Under the pieces are notes generated by a model. The model saw only the letters and a program-made list of their open reading frames with translations. It searched no databases and was not told where the DNA came from. 64,000 nt of DNA, taken from assembly GCA_946407895.1 (NCBI GenBank), contig CAMJQA010000003.1, positions 40,295 to 104,294 of the forward strand, written 5' to 3'. This DNA comes from an uncultured Prevotellaceae bacterium. Lineage in GTDB: Bacteria > Bacteroidota > Bacteroidia > Bacteroidales > Bacteroidaceae. This document shows, piece by piece, positions 1 through 8,868 of this stretch; the first letter of the stretch is position 1, and the number at the start of each line of letters is the position of its first letter. Both the position numbers and the translations under genes were made by a program.

Positions 1-1
1 G

Positions 2-211
2 CTGAGCAGCGGCGGACGCCTGCAGCGGCTCGAGGTTACGGTTCCCGTAGGCAGCACCGCCACGGTCTTCCTCCCCGCAGACAGTAAGGCCGTCCGGGAG
101 AGCGGGAAGAAGCTCAAGGCAGGCAAGGGAATCATCAGGGTAACCGAAGCAGAGGACGGAAAGGTGAAGGCCGAGGTTGGCCAAGGTAAATACAGCTTCA
201 CGGTAGAATAA
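2..211 (+). CDS. C-terminal fragment of probable alpha-L-rhamnosidase (5' end outside window)
   Basis: Open frame from base 2 to TAA 209-211: LSSGGRLQRLEVTVPVGSTATVFLPADSKAVRESGK...GQGKYSFTVE; resembles the C-terminal beta-sandwich of bacterial alpha-L-rhamnosidases. Confidence 0.6.
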   Translation: MSSGGRLQRLEVTVPVGSTATVFLPADSKAVRESGKKLKAGKGIIRVTEAEDGKVKAEVGQGKYSFTVE

Positions 212-469
212 AGACCCTCCCCCCGCCCTCCCTTGTAGGGAGGGAGTATAATGCTTTGTAAGGCAGGACGGTAGCACGGCGCCAGCCATTCCCCGCCCCT
301 TTGAGGGGAGGGGCAGGGGTGGGGTAAACAGGCAGAAGAGAGGGTAAACAGGCAGCTATACAATAAAAATAATTTGAATGCCCCAATGCCTACCCCACCC
401 CTACCCCTCCCCTCAGAGGGGCGGGGAATGGCTGGCGCCTTGTTTACCCCTAGAGCCCAGCCAAAAGAA

Positions 470-519
470 GGAGGCGCCAGCCCATGGACGGAGGCGCCAG
501 CCCATGGACGGAGGCGCCA
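470..519. repeat. 20-bp direct repeat (ggaggcgccagcccatggac), 2.5 copies
   Basis: ggaggcgcca at 470, 490 and 510. Confidence 0.85.
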
Positions 520-525
520 TGAATA

Positions 526-555
526 GAAAAAGCGAGGCTGCGGCCTCGCTTTTTC
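526..555 (-). terminator. Rho-independent-type terminator
   Basis: GAAAAAGCGAGGC-TGCG-GCCTCGCTTTTTC perfect hairpin downstream of the minus-strand DUF6261 gene. Confidence 0.8.
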
Positions 556-682
556 GTTTCACTCCCCTCCTCTCGGGAGGGGCGGGGGGAGGGTCTTTCC
601 CCCCCCTCATTTCTATTCCACAACGACTGCCTTACAAAGCATTATACTCCCCTCCCTACAAGGGAGGGGCGGGGGGAGGGTC

Positions 683-1594
683 CTACTCCATGCCGTCGCC
701 GGCGTCGGGGTCGGGGTCGGAGCTGCCGCCGCCGGAACCCTCAGAATCGCCGGGGTTCTCCGGATTACTCGGAGTATTCTGATTATTCTGAGTATTCTGG
801 TTATTCTGATTATTCTGATTATTCTGGATGCCGCTGCTTGCGCCGCCCTTGCCCTGGGTGAAGACGTTCTTCAGGTAGTAGTCCTGGTCCTGGTTGATGC
901 GGGCGATGGCCTGGTCGTAGTGCGACGAGCCGTCGGCCCAGTCGGCGACGGCGAGGGCGTTGATGATGGTCACTACGAGGGCGTAGGCATCGTCGCTGGC
1001 GGCGCGGGCCTGGAGCATGGCCTGGGGGGTGACCTGGGACAGGTCGTTATTGCGCAGGTCGATAAGGTGCTTTATCTGCTGGTTCAGGCTGACGAGCTCG
1101 CCGACGGTGGCGGTCAGCCCGAGGGTCTCGATGCGGGCCGTCCAGGCCGGGGTCTGCAGCTCCTGCAAGAGTTGCGACATCTTGGTGGTCTCGTCGTCGT
1201 AGCGCTCGGAGATGTCCACCTTGTAGTGTGCGCAAAGGTCGATGAGCTGCCCTGCGGCCTGCTGCTGTTCGGCGGAGCCGATGCGGTGCAGGGCGTCGGC
1301 CATCGACTTCAGGCCGACGTACTTCGAGTCGCGCTCTTCGTCTAACGCTGCTATCTGCGGCGTCAGTTCGCTCTTTGAGATGATCAGGTAGCATTCGTCC
1401 TCGTGTGCCGCTGCGGCCTGGAACTGTGTTATGGCCTGACTGAGGAGCGCCGGGACGCTGGCGCCCAGCTGCTCGATGATTTCCGTCTGCAGGCGCCCGC
1501 CGACCTGCTTTATCCAGGAGAGGTGGCGTGTGTTGGACTGGCGCATCACTTCATACGCGAATGCATTGATTTGTTTGAATACGTTGATAGTCAT
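683..1594 (-). CDS. DUF6261 family protein with Asn/Gln- and Gly-rich tail ending DAGDGME
   Basis: 303-aa ORF; MTINVFKQINAFAYEVMRQSNTRHLSWIKQVGGRLQTEII...; tail NNQNNQ...GGGSSDPDPDAGDGME. Confidence 0.75.
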   Translation of the reverse strand: MTINVFKQINAFAYEVMRQSNTRHLSWIKQVGGRLQTEIIEQLGASVPALLSQAITQFQAAAAHEDECYLIISKSELTPQIAALDEERDSKYVGLKSMADALHRIGSAEQQQAAGQLIDLCAHYKVDISERYDDETTKMSQLLQELQTPAWTARIETLGLTATVGELVSLNQQIKHLIDLRNNDLSQVTPQAMLQARAASDDAYALVVTIINALAVADWADGSSHYDQAIARINQDQDYYLKNVFTQGKGGASSGIQNNQNNQNNQNTQNNQNTPSNPENPGDSEGSGGGSSDPDPDAGDGME

Positions 1595-1637
1595 AGTTTT
1601 CTGATTTATTTTAATTTTGAAACTCTCTGTCAGCTAT

Positions 1638-1888
1638 GTGGTCGCCACAAGGTCGTCCCGACGCCGTCTGCAGGGGTTTGTGGTCGCCACAAGGTCGCCC
1701 CGGCCTCGTCTGCAAGGGTTTGTGGTCGCCACAAGGTCGTCCCGGCGCCGTCTGCAGGGGTTTGTGGTCGCCACAAGGTCGCCCCGGCCTCGTCTGCAGG
1801 GGTTTGTGGTCGCCACAAGGTCGCCCGGCCTCGTCTGCAGGGGTTTGTGGTCGCCACAAGGTCTCCCCGACGCCGTCTGCAAGAGTTG
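1638..1888. repeat. Six-copy 42-bp tandem array
   Basis: gtggtcgccac starts at 1638, 1680, 1722, 1764, 1806, 1847 (one unit lost 1 bp); each unit contains the 15-nt palindrome TTGTGG-TCG-CCACAA. Confidence 0.95.
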
Positions 1889-2027
1889 GGCACCCCGCCG
1901 AGGCCCTTCGACCCTGTTCCCGGTTCTGTTTCGGTTAAACATATAGTGAATTGTTCTCGTTATTTTATGGTGTGACTTTCTTTTTCATTGTCTTAATTAT
2001 ATCAGGTTCCCGTCCGAACGCGAAGGT

Positions 2028-3641
2028 TTATGGCGTGACGGAGTATTCCTCCACATTCCAGAAGCTGGGGATGCCCTTATCGCCGTCTTCGTTGTCGTCT
2101 CTGGGCCATTTGGTTCCCGGGGCCGTGTAGAAAGTAGGCTTCTCTCTGGAAGTTGGATTGCCAGCGCCGTGCAGCATAGTGATATCGAAAATATCAATAT
2201 TCTCCGTGGCGAGGCAAATCACACTCTTCAGGCTGGTGCAGTTTGAGAACATGAAATCATAGCAAGACGGCATCAGGCTCGTGGCGGGCAGCAGGGGTCC
2301 TTGCTCAAGACTGCTGCAGCCACGGAACATATCCTTATAGCAATATTCCGTCAATTTGGTGGCAGGCAGGGCGGGCGCCACGGTCAGCTTCTCGCAGCCA
2401 GAGAACATGGAGAGATAGCAGTCGCTTCTCAGCGTCGTGGCGGGCAGCAGGAAGGGGCGCGCGGCATCGATATCGATATGCTCGTTGTCCTTGAACAAGT
2501 CTAGGAAAGTTTGATCTGCCGTCAGTTCCTTCAACACGGGGAATGACAAGGCGTCGATAAGGCTCATCACGTTGCCGTAGAGGTAGCAGTCGTCGGTGCA
2601 GGAGATGGTAGATTCGTAATACTTGGCGTTCGTGCCGCGGAAGCTCACCTTGTCGCCCGTGGCGGGGAGGGTGATTTCCGTCTCGCTGGTGTAAGCACTC
2701 CATGCGCCCCACGCGCCGGTTAGACAGGTGCGGTACTCAACGGGGCCGGTGACGTCGTCCGAGAGATTGAACGACACCACGGCGCCGGCCTTACTGGCCT
2801 CGAGCGTCAGGGGCATGGCGTGGTAGCCGGTGGCGGCGGGCGTGGTTACGCTGATGGGATAGATGTTGTTCGCGGCGAGCGCCTTGCCCGTGACGCTCTT
2901 CTCGTAGTATTGCTCGCCGTCGTAGGGCATCAGCTTGATGGTCTGATCCGTGCGGACGGGATAGAGGGCCACCCATATCTCGCTCGCCGAGGACGGGGTA
3001 ACGCTGTAGGTGTGGTCGCCGACCTCAATCAGGAGTTTCCGGAGCGAGGCGGTGATGTCGGCGGAACCGTCGCTGAAGGTGAACTTGGCCAGGGCGAGCT
3101 GGTTCTCTAGGTCCAGGGCGGGCAGGGCCGGCGAGCCGCCGCTGTAGTCGATGTAGCCCGTTGCCTCGGCGTAGTCGAACTTTTCGGCGAGCTTGGCAAG
3201 GGAGCCGTCCTGCTCGTTCTCGAGGATAGAGGCTCGGTCGTATTCACTCTTCAGGTTCGCAGGATAGACGTAGCGGACGGCGGTCTTGCCGTCGTTGGGG
3301 TTGGTGAGCGTCACGGTGAACGTGGCCGTCTTGCCTGCGTCGGTGATGTCGGCCGCCGTGAGCGGCTCGCTCGTGACCGTCTCGTAGCCCCACCATTTGT
3401 CATCCTTATAGAACAACACGGCGATCTGGTCGCCCACGGCGAAGGTCTTCACGCCCGCTTCGGTTAGCGCGCGGGTCTCGCCGCCGCCGTCGAAGGTCAG
3501 CGTGGTGGTCAGGGTGTAGGCAGTCGTGCTCTCGGGCTGCATGCCGCCGGGGACGGGTCCGTCGTCGCCCGAGCAGGCCGTCATGGCGGCGCCGGTCAGG
3601 GCCAGGGCAGCCATCGTCATCATATGTCTGAACTGTTTCAT
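2028..3641 (-). CDS. Fimbrillin-like lipoprotein with C-terminal BspA-type leucine-rich-repeat-like region
   Basis: Lipobox signal peptide MKQFRHMMTMAALALTGAAMTACS; fimbrillin-like N-terminus; C-terminal repeats CYLSMFSGCEKLTVAPALPATKLTEYCYKDMFRGCSSLEQGPLLPATSL. Confidence 0.75.
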   Translation of the reverse strand: MKQFRHMMTMAALALTGAAMTACSGDDGPVPGGMQPESTTAYTLTTTLTFDGGGETRALTEAGVKTFAVGDQIAVLFYKDDKWWGYETVTSEPLTAADITDAGKTATFTVTLTNPNDGKTAVRYVYPANLKSEYDRASILENEQDGSLAKLAEKFDYAEATGYIDYSGGSPALPALDLENQLALAKFTFSDGSADITASLRKLLIEVGDHTYSVTPSSASEIWVALYPVRTDQTIKLMPYDGEQYYEKSVTGKALAANNIYPISVTTPAATGYHAMPLTLEASKAGAVVSFNLSDDVTGPVEYRTCLTGAWGAWSAYTSETEITLPATGDKVSFRGTNAKYYESTISCTDDCYLYGNVMSLIDALSFPVLKELTADQTFLDLFKDNEHIDIDAARPFLLPATTLRSDCYLSMFSGCEKLTVAPALPATKLTEYCYKDMFRGCSSLEQGPLLPATSLMPSCYDFMFSNCTSLKSVICLATENIDIFDITMLHGAGNPTSREKPTFYTAPGTKWPRDDNEDGDKGIPSFWNVEEYSVTP

Positions 3642-3661
3642 AGCTTCATCGTGTTTAAGGG

Positions 3662-3808
3662 TTACCAATCCTGCGACGGATTCATGTTGTAGTTCTGCAC
3701 TCCGCCGCGGCCTCTCTGGCTCGCCTGCATCATCTGCGATGCCTGCTGCAGCTCCACGACCCTCGTGCGGGGCCGCTCGTAGGTTCTCAAGTTCTTCTTA
3801 TGCTTCAT
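3662..3808 (-). CDS. 48-aa small protein with YERPRTRVVELQ motif (not in ORF track)
   Basis: ATG...TAA frame read by eye: MKHKKNLRTYERPRTRVVELQQASQMMQASQRGRGGVQNYNMNPSQDW; directly upstream of the lipoprotein; paralogous to the ORF at 38046. Confidence 0.75.
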   Translation of the reverse strand: MKHKKNLRTYERPRTRVVELQQASQMMQASQRGRGGVQNYNMNPSQDW

Positions 3809-3948
3809 TTCGGTCAAGGATTAGATGTTTCTGCCTGCGAAGATACACATTATATTTATAATATGTAGCGATTTCCCGAAAAAAAACAGGGAAGGCAGTC
3901 AAAATCGTAGCAACGAGGCGATTCGGAACGGAAAATGAAGGCTAAGCC

Positions 3949-5985
3949 TCAACGCTCCGGGAAATCCACTAGGTATGTGCGGTTGTCGCGGTGCGTGTTG
4001 TAGGTGCTCCTGACGAGTCCGTTCACGACGAAGCCGAATCCCTTGCCAGGCTGGTTGGAGAGGCAGTTGTTGCAGATGTGGTGCAGGCGGATGCCCGGGT
4101 TTGCCGGGACCTCCACGCTGCTCTCGATGCGGATGTCGGTGAAGAGGACGTCGTAGATGCCGAAGGCGGTGGCGAAATGGTTCTGCACGTGGTCGGCCAC
4201 CTTGTAGGCGGCGTATCCGTCGCGTGTGCCGCCCTCGCTCATGTAGGCCGACTGGCGGGGGGCGTCGTAGGGCGTCTCGCACTGGAAGAAGTAGGTGCGC
4301 CCGTGCTCGCCGTTCCACAAAGTCTGGTACTGCTGGAAGTGCTCGTTGAAGAGGCCGTAGAGGGTGACGCGGTCGCCATTGACGACAAGGCCGTTGGGAG
4401 CGGTGTTGACATCCCACCCCACGCTGCCGCGCACGCCGTGGTCGGCCCGCCATATCCAGAAGTGGTCGCCGATGACATCTGAGCTGTTGATGACCACCGT
4501 CTCGTCCACATGGACGGGCGCAGGACGGAATCCGCCCACGCGAAAGAAGAGGTCGGCAAGGAGAGTGGGACTGGACGTTGAACCTTGAACCTTGAATTTT
4601 GAATTCTGAGTTCCCACTTGCAGCAGGGAGCGGGAGGAGTAGTGCGCGTCGAACATCAGCGAGGCAATGGTTACGCCGTCCACATCCCCGACCAGGATGG
4701 CGGTCTCGGGATTGTGCTCGCCGGGAATCAGGGTGGCCAGGCCCAAGCCGAGGAGGATTGTTCCGTCCCTGGTGATGCGGAGCGGCTCCTCGAGCGTGAA
4801 CATGCCGGGGGTGAAGAGCAGATGGCGGCCGCGCCTGAGCTGTCGGTTCAGCTCCCTGGCCGTCACGCCGGGCCTCGCCACGAAGAAGTCGCGCTCCACG
4901 TCGAACACCTCGCCCTCGCCCATCGACTCACGCGAATATGAAAGGCCCTTGCTGTCGCGCCGCAATGCGGGACGGAAAACCTTGTACCGGCCGTCGTCGC
5001 CGAGGAATAGGAATGGCTTCTCGCGTATGACAGGCGTGGTGGGGATGAACGTGACGTTGCCGCCCTCGGCCCAGTTGTCGCGGTAGGTGTCCATATCGAC
5101 CCCGGGTCCGAGCTCGACGCCCTGGAAGCAGTAGTTGTACTTGATCTCCCGGAACTCGCCGCGCCCCTTGTTCAGCACCGAGTTGCGGTAGTACCACTGC
5201 TGCTGGTGGTCGCTCCCGGCAGGTGCCACGAAGTAGCAGTCGGCAGCGAAACCGCCGCTCACCCATCCGTGGCCCCACTGGGTGCGCATCGTGCGCGTGC
5301 TGTAGATGCGGCGCAGGGGAGCCGCCTGCGAGACGGCCCACTTGAAGGTCTCCGGCTCGTCGTAGGTCTCGGGGCCGATGACCGACAGGTTCTCCGCTGC
5401 GCGCCAGAAGGTGCAGGTGCCATTGTCGTCGCGCAGGGGTGCGGGAGTGTGGATATTGCTGACCTGCACCTCGTAGGGCGTGCGTCCGAGGCCCGCTATC
5501 TGCATGTAGTAGGGCACCTTCAGGAGTCCGGCCTCGCGATAGTCGCCGGGCTGGAAGAGCACGGCATAGCGGTGGGGGCTGAACTGGTCGTGGAACATGC
5601 GCTCGTGGATGCCGTTCACCTCTGCCCCGACGGCCTTCATGTCGTCTGCAGGGCTGAAGACGAGTACGTCGGGACCGAACAGTTCCTCGTTCATGGAGGC
5701 GGAGAGCAGGACGCGCCCGCCGCTGTCCGTCACCTTATAATAATAGGCATAGGGGCTTCGCGCGGCCGTCTTGTCGGCAAAGGTACGACCGCTCATCTGC
5801 CCAATGGGACGGAACACACCGGTGCGTCCCTCGGCACGCAGGACGGTCAGGGGCGAGGATCCGCGGGAAGAGACACAGCTGTCGGGAAGGGTTATCACGG
5901 GCCGGCCGCCCCTGACACGCACAATCTGGGCTGCAGCGCTGACGCCAGCGCCGGCCAAAAGGAGGATAAACAGGATTTTCTTCAT
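3949..5985 (-). CDS. Secreted right-handed beta-helix (pectate lyase-like/GH55-like) protein
   Basis: 678-aa ORF with signal peptide; VFSPADDMKAVGAEVNGIHERMFHDQFSPHRYAVLFQPGDY and helix-like repeats. Confidence 0.6.
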   Translation of the reverse strand: MKKILFILLLAGAGVSAAAQIVRVRGGRPVITLPDSCVSSRGSSPLTVLRAEGRTGVFRPIGQMSGRTFADKTAARSPYAYYYKVTDSGGRVLLSASMNEELFGPDVLVFSPADDMKAVGAEVNGIHERMFHDQFSPHRYAVLFQPGDYREAGLLKVPYYMQIAGLGRTPYEVQVSNIHTPAPLRDDNGTCTFWRAAENLSVIGPETYDEPETFKWAVSQAAPLRRIYSTRTMRTQWGHGWVSGGFAADCYFVAPAGSDHQQQWYYRNSVLNKGRGEFREIKYNYCFQGVELGPGVDMDTYRDNWAEGGNVTFIPTTPVIREKPFLFLGDDGRYKVFRPALRRDSKGLSYSRESMGEGEVFDVERDFFVARPGVTARELNRQLRRGRHLLFTPGMFTLEEPLRITRDGTILLGLGLATLIPGEHNPETAILVGDVDGVTIASLMFDAHYSSRSLLQVGTQNSKFKVQGSTSSPTLLADLFFRVGGFRPAPVHVDETVVINSSDVIGDHFWIWRADHGVRGSVGWDVNTAPNGLVVNGDRVTLYGLFNEHFQQYQTLWNGEHGRTYFFQCETPYDAPRQSAYMSEGGTRDGYAAYKVADHVQNHFATAFGIYDVLFTDIRIESSVEVPANPGIRLHHICNNCLSNQPGKGFGFVVNGLVRSTYNTHRDNRTYLVDFPER
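4577..4614. repeat. 7-bp tandem repeat (ttgaacc/ttgaatt) inside a coding region
   Basis: ttgaacc ttgaacc ttgaatt ttgaatt ctgagtt; encodes QNSKFKVQG on the minus strand. Confidence 0.85.
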
Positions 5986-5987
5986 AA

Positions 5988-6033
5988 AAAACGCATACTT
6001 TCGGGATGATTACACCGCAAAAGTATGCGTTTT
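5988..6033 (-). promoter_or_regulatory. Promoter with -7 element inside a 14-bp inverted repeat
   Basis: AAAACGCATACTTT (5988-6001) and AAAGTATGCGTTTT (6020-6033); minus strand reads TACTTTTG as -7 element; other arm abuts the ATG of the 5985 gene. Confidence 0.6.
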
Positions 6034-6107
6034 CTTTAAATGGACAAGCAAAAAACGTCCAAAAAATCTCCAAAAAACGATAGAAATCATGCCGGGGTGC
6101 CGGAGGC

Positions 6108-7262
6108 CTAGGCCTTCTTGGGGCAACCCACGTTGTCCTTGAAGATGAAGTCCTCGCCGTGCTCGCCCTGGTCGACCAGCATCTCGTCCATGTATCCGTT
6201 CCACAGCGTGTTGCCGGAGATGACGCAGTGGGAGAGCTTGCGCACGATGAAGCCCACCTGCGGCGTGAAGCGGCCCTGCCCGCCGTCGTCCTGCCCGGCC
6301 AGGCACGCATTGCCCGTCATGGCTACGCCCTGGCACTCCTCGAGCCTGACCTGGCACGAGCGCTCGCCCTCGGACAGATAGCTACTGTCCTTACCACAGC
6401 GGCGGAAGACATTGCCGCTGACGGCGACGGCCTGCGCCCGGTGCGCGTAGAGCCCTGCCCCGTGATTACGGTCGAACGAATTGCCGGTGACGTTCCAGTC
6501 GTCGCCCCCGTGTATGTAGAGGCCGTATCCGCGGTTCCACTCCACGCGGTTGGCCGTAAACATGACGGTGGCGCCGCAGTCGTCGCACCCGAAGCCGTTG
6601 CCGCCGTTGGCGGAGAATTGGTTGTCGAGCACGAAGCCATCCCATCCGAGGAGCCGTATTCCGTCGCCATTATTGTACATAAACTGGCTGTGGCGGACGA
6701 TGAAGAGCCACACTCGCCTCAGGAAGACGCCGTGGCCCGAAAAGTTCATGACTTTCGTGTCGTCGATGACGAGCGTGTCCTCCTTCGGGCTCCATTTCTC
6801 CGGGTTGTTCAGGTAGATGCCGTGCTGGGGCTTTTTGGCGTCCCGCTGTCCGCAGACTACAATTCCGCGTATATGCGCGCCGTATGCGCCGGTGACGTCC
6901 AGCAGGCAGTCGGCATCGGCGCTGTCCAGCTTGAGCACCGCGCCGCGCTCCTCGCAATGGAATATCCACACGGGGTCGCCCAGTAGCGTGACGTAGGCGG
7001 GCACCTTCAGCTGGTGGCACATGTAAATCCCCGGGGGGAACCACACCGTGCCGTTCACGGCCCCGGCGGCGTCCAGCGCCCGCTGTATGGCGGCCGTGTC
7101 GCCCGACTGCCCGTCGCCCTTGGCACCATACTCCAGTACGTTGAACGTCTTCGCCGAGCGCTCGCCCCCAGCGGGAGCGAACGACTGCAGGGCTATGGCC
7201 GCTGCGCCCAGGCCGGCCATTCCGGTCAGGCTGCTGCGGCGTATGAAGTCTCGCCTTTCCAT
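6108..7262 (-). CDS. Secreted pectate lyase-like/right-handed beta-helix protein
   Basis: MERRDFIRRSSLTGMAGLGAAAIALQSFA signal; FNVLEYGAKGDGQSGDTAAIQRALDAAGAVNGTVWFPPGIY. Confidence 0.75.
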   Translation of the reverse strand: MERRDFIRRSSLTGMAGLGAAAIALQSFAPAGGERSAKTFNVLEYGAKGDGQSGDTAAIQRALDAAGAVNGTVWFPPGIYMCHQLKVPAYVTLLGDPVWIFHCEERGAVLKLDSADADCLLDVTGAYGAHIRGIVVCGQRDAKKPQHGIYLNNPEKWSPKEDTLVIDDTKVMNFSGHGVFLRRVWLFIVRHSQFMYNNGDGIRLLGWDGFVLDNQFSANGGNGFGCDDCGATVMFTANRVEWNRGYGLYIHGGDDWNVTGNSFDRNHGAGLYAHRAQAVAVSGNVFRRCGKDSSYLSEGERSCQVRLEECQGVAMTGNACLAGQDDGGQGRFTPQVGFIVRKLSHCVISGNTLWNGYMDEMLVDQGEHGEDFIFKDNVGCPKKA

Positions 7263-7267
7263 TCTTA

Positions 7268-8848
7268 TCAGTTCTTCCAGATTGTCATGCAATCCACATT
7301 GGGCGCCCACGCCGTCGGGTTGCTCAGTCGTATGCGGTTGTAGCCCTTGCGGAGGGTGGCCTTCACACTCACCGTCTTCCACGAGGAAATGTAGCTGCCC
7401 GTGTTTATGCCATTAATCTCCTGCGGCTCGCCGTCGTTCACCTGCACCGTCATGCCGCGGTCCTCGGCCGATGCGCAGCGGATGCCGATGGTGTACTCGC
7501 CGCCGGTGAGGCTATAGACGTCGCGCCACTCCAGGTAGTTCTCCGCGTCGTTGCCCAGGAAGCCGACGAAGACGCCCTGGTCGGCCCCCATGGCGTGCTG
7601 GTGGTTAGCCGTCTGCAGGTTCTTTATCTCCTGGTAGCTCTTCAGCCAAGCCTCCTCGGCCTGATAGGTCTGCCGCTCGCCCCGGACGCCGGTTGCGAAG
7701 AACGCGGCCGAGCCGTGTGCCGGCACCGTGACACGATAGGTGCCCACAGCAGCGGGCTCCACTACCCGGTGGCTGAAGCAGTCGTAGAACTTCACCTTTC
7801 CGGCGAAATCAAGCTTTGCCAGATCCAGGGCAACCGTCTGCTCCTCGTCGCTCAGATTCGTCACCACAACGGCGCGCTGGGGCCCGTGACGCTGCTTCAT
7901 GTCCTTGGCCACCACGTATACCTCGCCAAACCGCTGGACGACGGGCGCACCCAGGCCAAGCTTGTCCTGGTTCATCGCAAGGAGGTCGCGGTTCTTCAGA
8001 AGGTCGAGCGAGTACTGAGGAATCTTTGCCACGTCGCAACCAATGAGCATCGGCGCGCTCGTGATGCACCAATAGGCCATGTGAGTGTTCTCCTCGTCGT
8101 GACTGAGCGTGCGACCGATCTCCAGCATGTCGGGATCGTTGTAATGTCCGTCGCCCGTGAAGGCCTGGAGGTACAGATTCTCGCGGATGATGGCGCGCAG
8201 GGAGCCCCACGAGCAGTTAATGTCCCCCGTGGTGCGCCAAGAGTCGGCGATTTCGCTTATCCACGTCCCGGGATAAGCCCACCGGCACACGTTGAAGACC
8301 ACGCCCTTCTTGCCGCAGTTCTTTATGGCATTGGAGATCTTCGTGTACTGCTCGCGCTCGTCGAGCCCCATGTGGCCTCCGCCGCAGTAGTCAACCTTGA
8401 TGAAGTCAAAGTCCCAGTCGATGAAGTAAAGGTGGCAGTCCTCCTCTTCGTGGCCTGCAAATCCCACGCCGAGGCCCCAGGCGTGTCTGTTACCCGAGCC
8501 GCAGGTGTTGTCACCCGCATCGCTGTAGATTCCGGCCTTCAGCCCCTTGGCGTGGATGTAATCCACCAGGCTGCGCATGCCGTTGGGGAAGAGTTTCTGG
8601 TTCAGCCTCAGCTTGCCGTCGGCGCCGCGGCCGTCCCAGTAGCCGTCGTCGATGTTTATAAACTTGTAGCCGGCTGCGCTCAGGCCGGTGGAGACCATGG
8701 CATCGGCCTGGCTCTTGATGACCTCCTCGTTGATATTCAAGGCAAAAGTGTTCCACGAGCTCCAGCCCAGCGTGGGGGGATTGAATGCCCTGGTGGAAAT
8801 CGTGGCCGTCAGTGCGGCGGCCACGAGGATAATTGATTTCTGTCTCAT
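7268..8848 (-). CDS. Alpha-galactosidase, GH27, with C-terminal CBM-like domain
   Basis: LGWSSWNTF...INIDDGYW...GLKAGIYSDAG...DFIKVDYCGG GH27 motifs. Confidence 0.9.
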   Translation of the reverse strand: MRQKSIILVAAALTATISTRAFNPPTLGWSSWNTFALNINEEVIKSQADAMVSTGLSAAGYKFINIDDGYWDGRGADGKLRLNQKLFPNGMRSLVDYIHAKGLKAGIYSDAGDNTCGSGNRHAWGLGVGFAGHEEEDCHLYFIDWDFDFIKVDYCGGGHMGLDEREQYTKISNAIKNCGKKGVVFNVCRWAYPGTWISEIADSWRTTGDINCSWGSLRAIIRENLYLQAFTGDGHYNDPDMLEIGRTLSHDEENTHMAYWCITSAPMLIGCDVAKIPQYSLDLLKNRDLLAMNQDKLGLGAPVVQRFGEVYVVAKDMKQRHGPQRAVVVTNLSDEEQTVALDLAKLDFAGKVKFYDCFSHRVVEPAAVGTYRVTVPAHGSAAFFATGVRGERQTYQAEEAWLKSYQEIKNLQTANHQHAMGADQGVFVGFLGNDAENYLEWRDVYSLTGGEYTIGIRCASAEDRGMTVQVNDGEPQEINGINTGSYISSWKTVSVKATLRKGYNRIRLSNPTAWAPNVDCMTIWKN

Positions 8849-8868
8849 TATTCTGTGTATGGTAAAAT

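Larger units (their letters stand above)
213..682. repeat. Nested inverted repeats made of GC-rich CCCTCCC(TTGTA)GGGAGGG-type units
   Basis: Outer arms 213-266 and 627-682 are near-perfect reverse complements; inner arms 278-326 and 391-439 are 49-nt near-perfect reverse complements; a related unit lies at about 561-598. Confidence 0.85.

Noticed and set aside
1611-1975. Several overlapping ORFs in all frames across array 1 (RHKVVPTPSAGVCG-type repeats)
   Set aside because: Open frames arise because 42 is a multiple of 3; one unit has a 1-bp deletion and no frame has a signal or domain, so I treat them as repeat artefacts.
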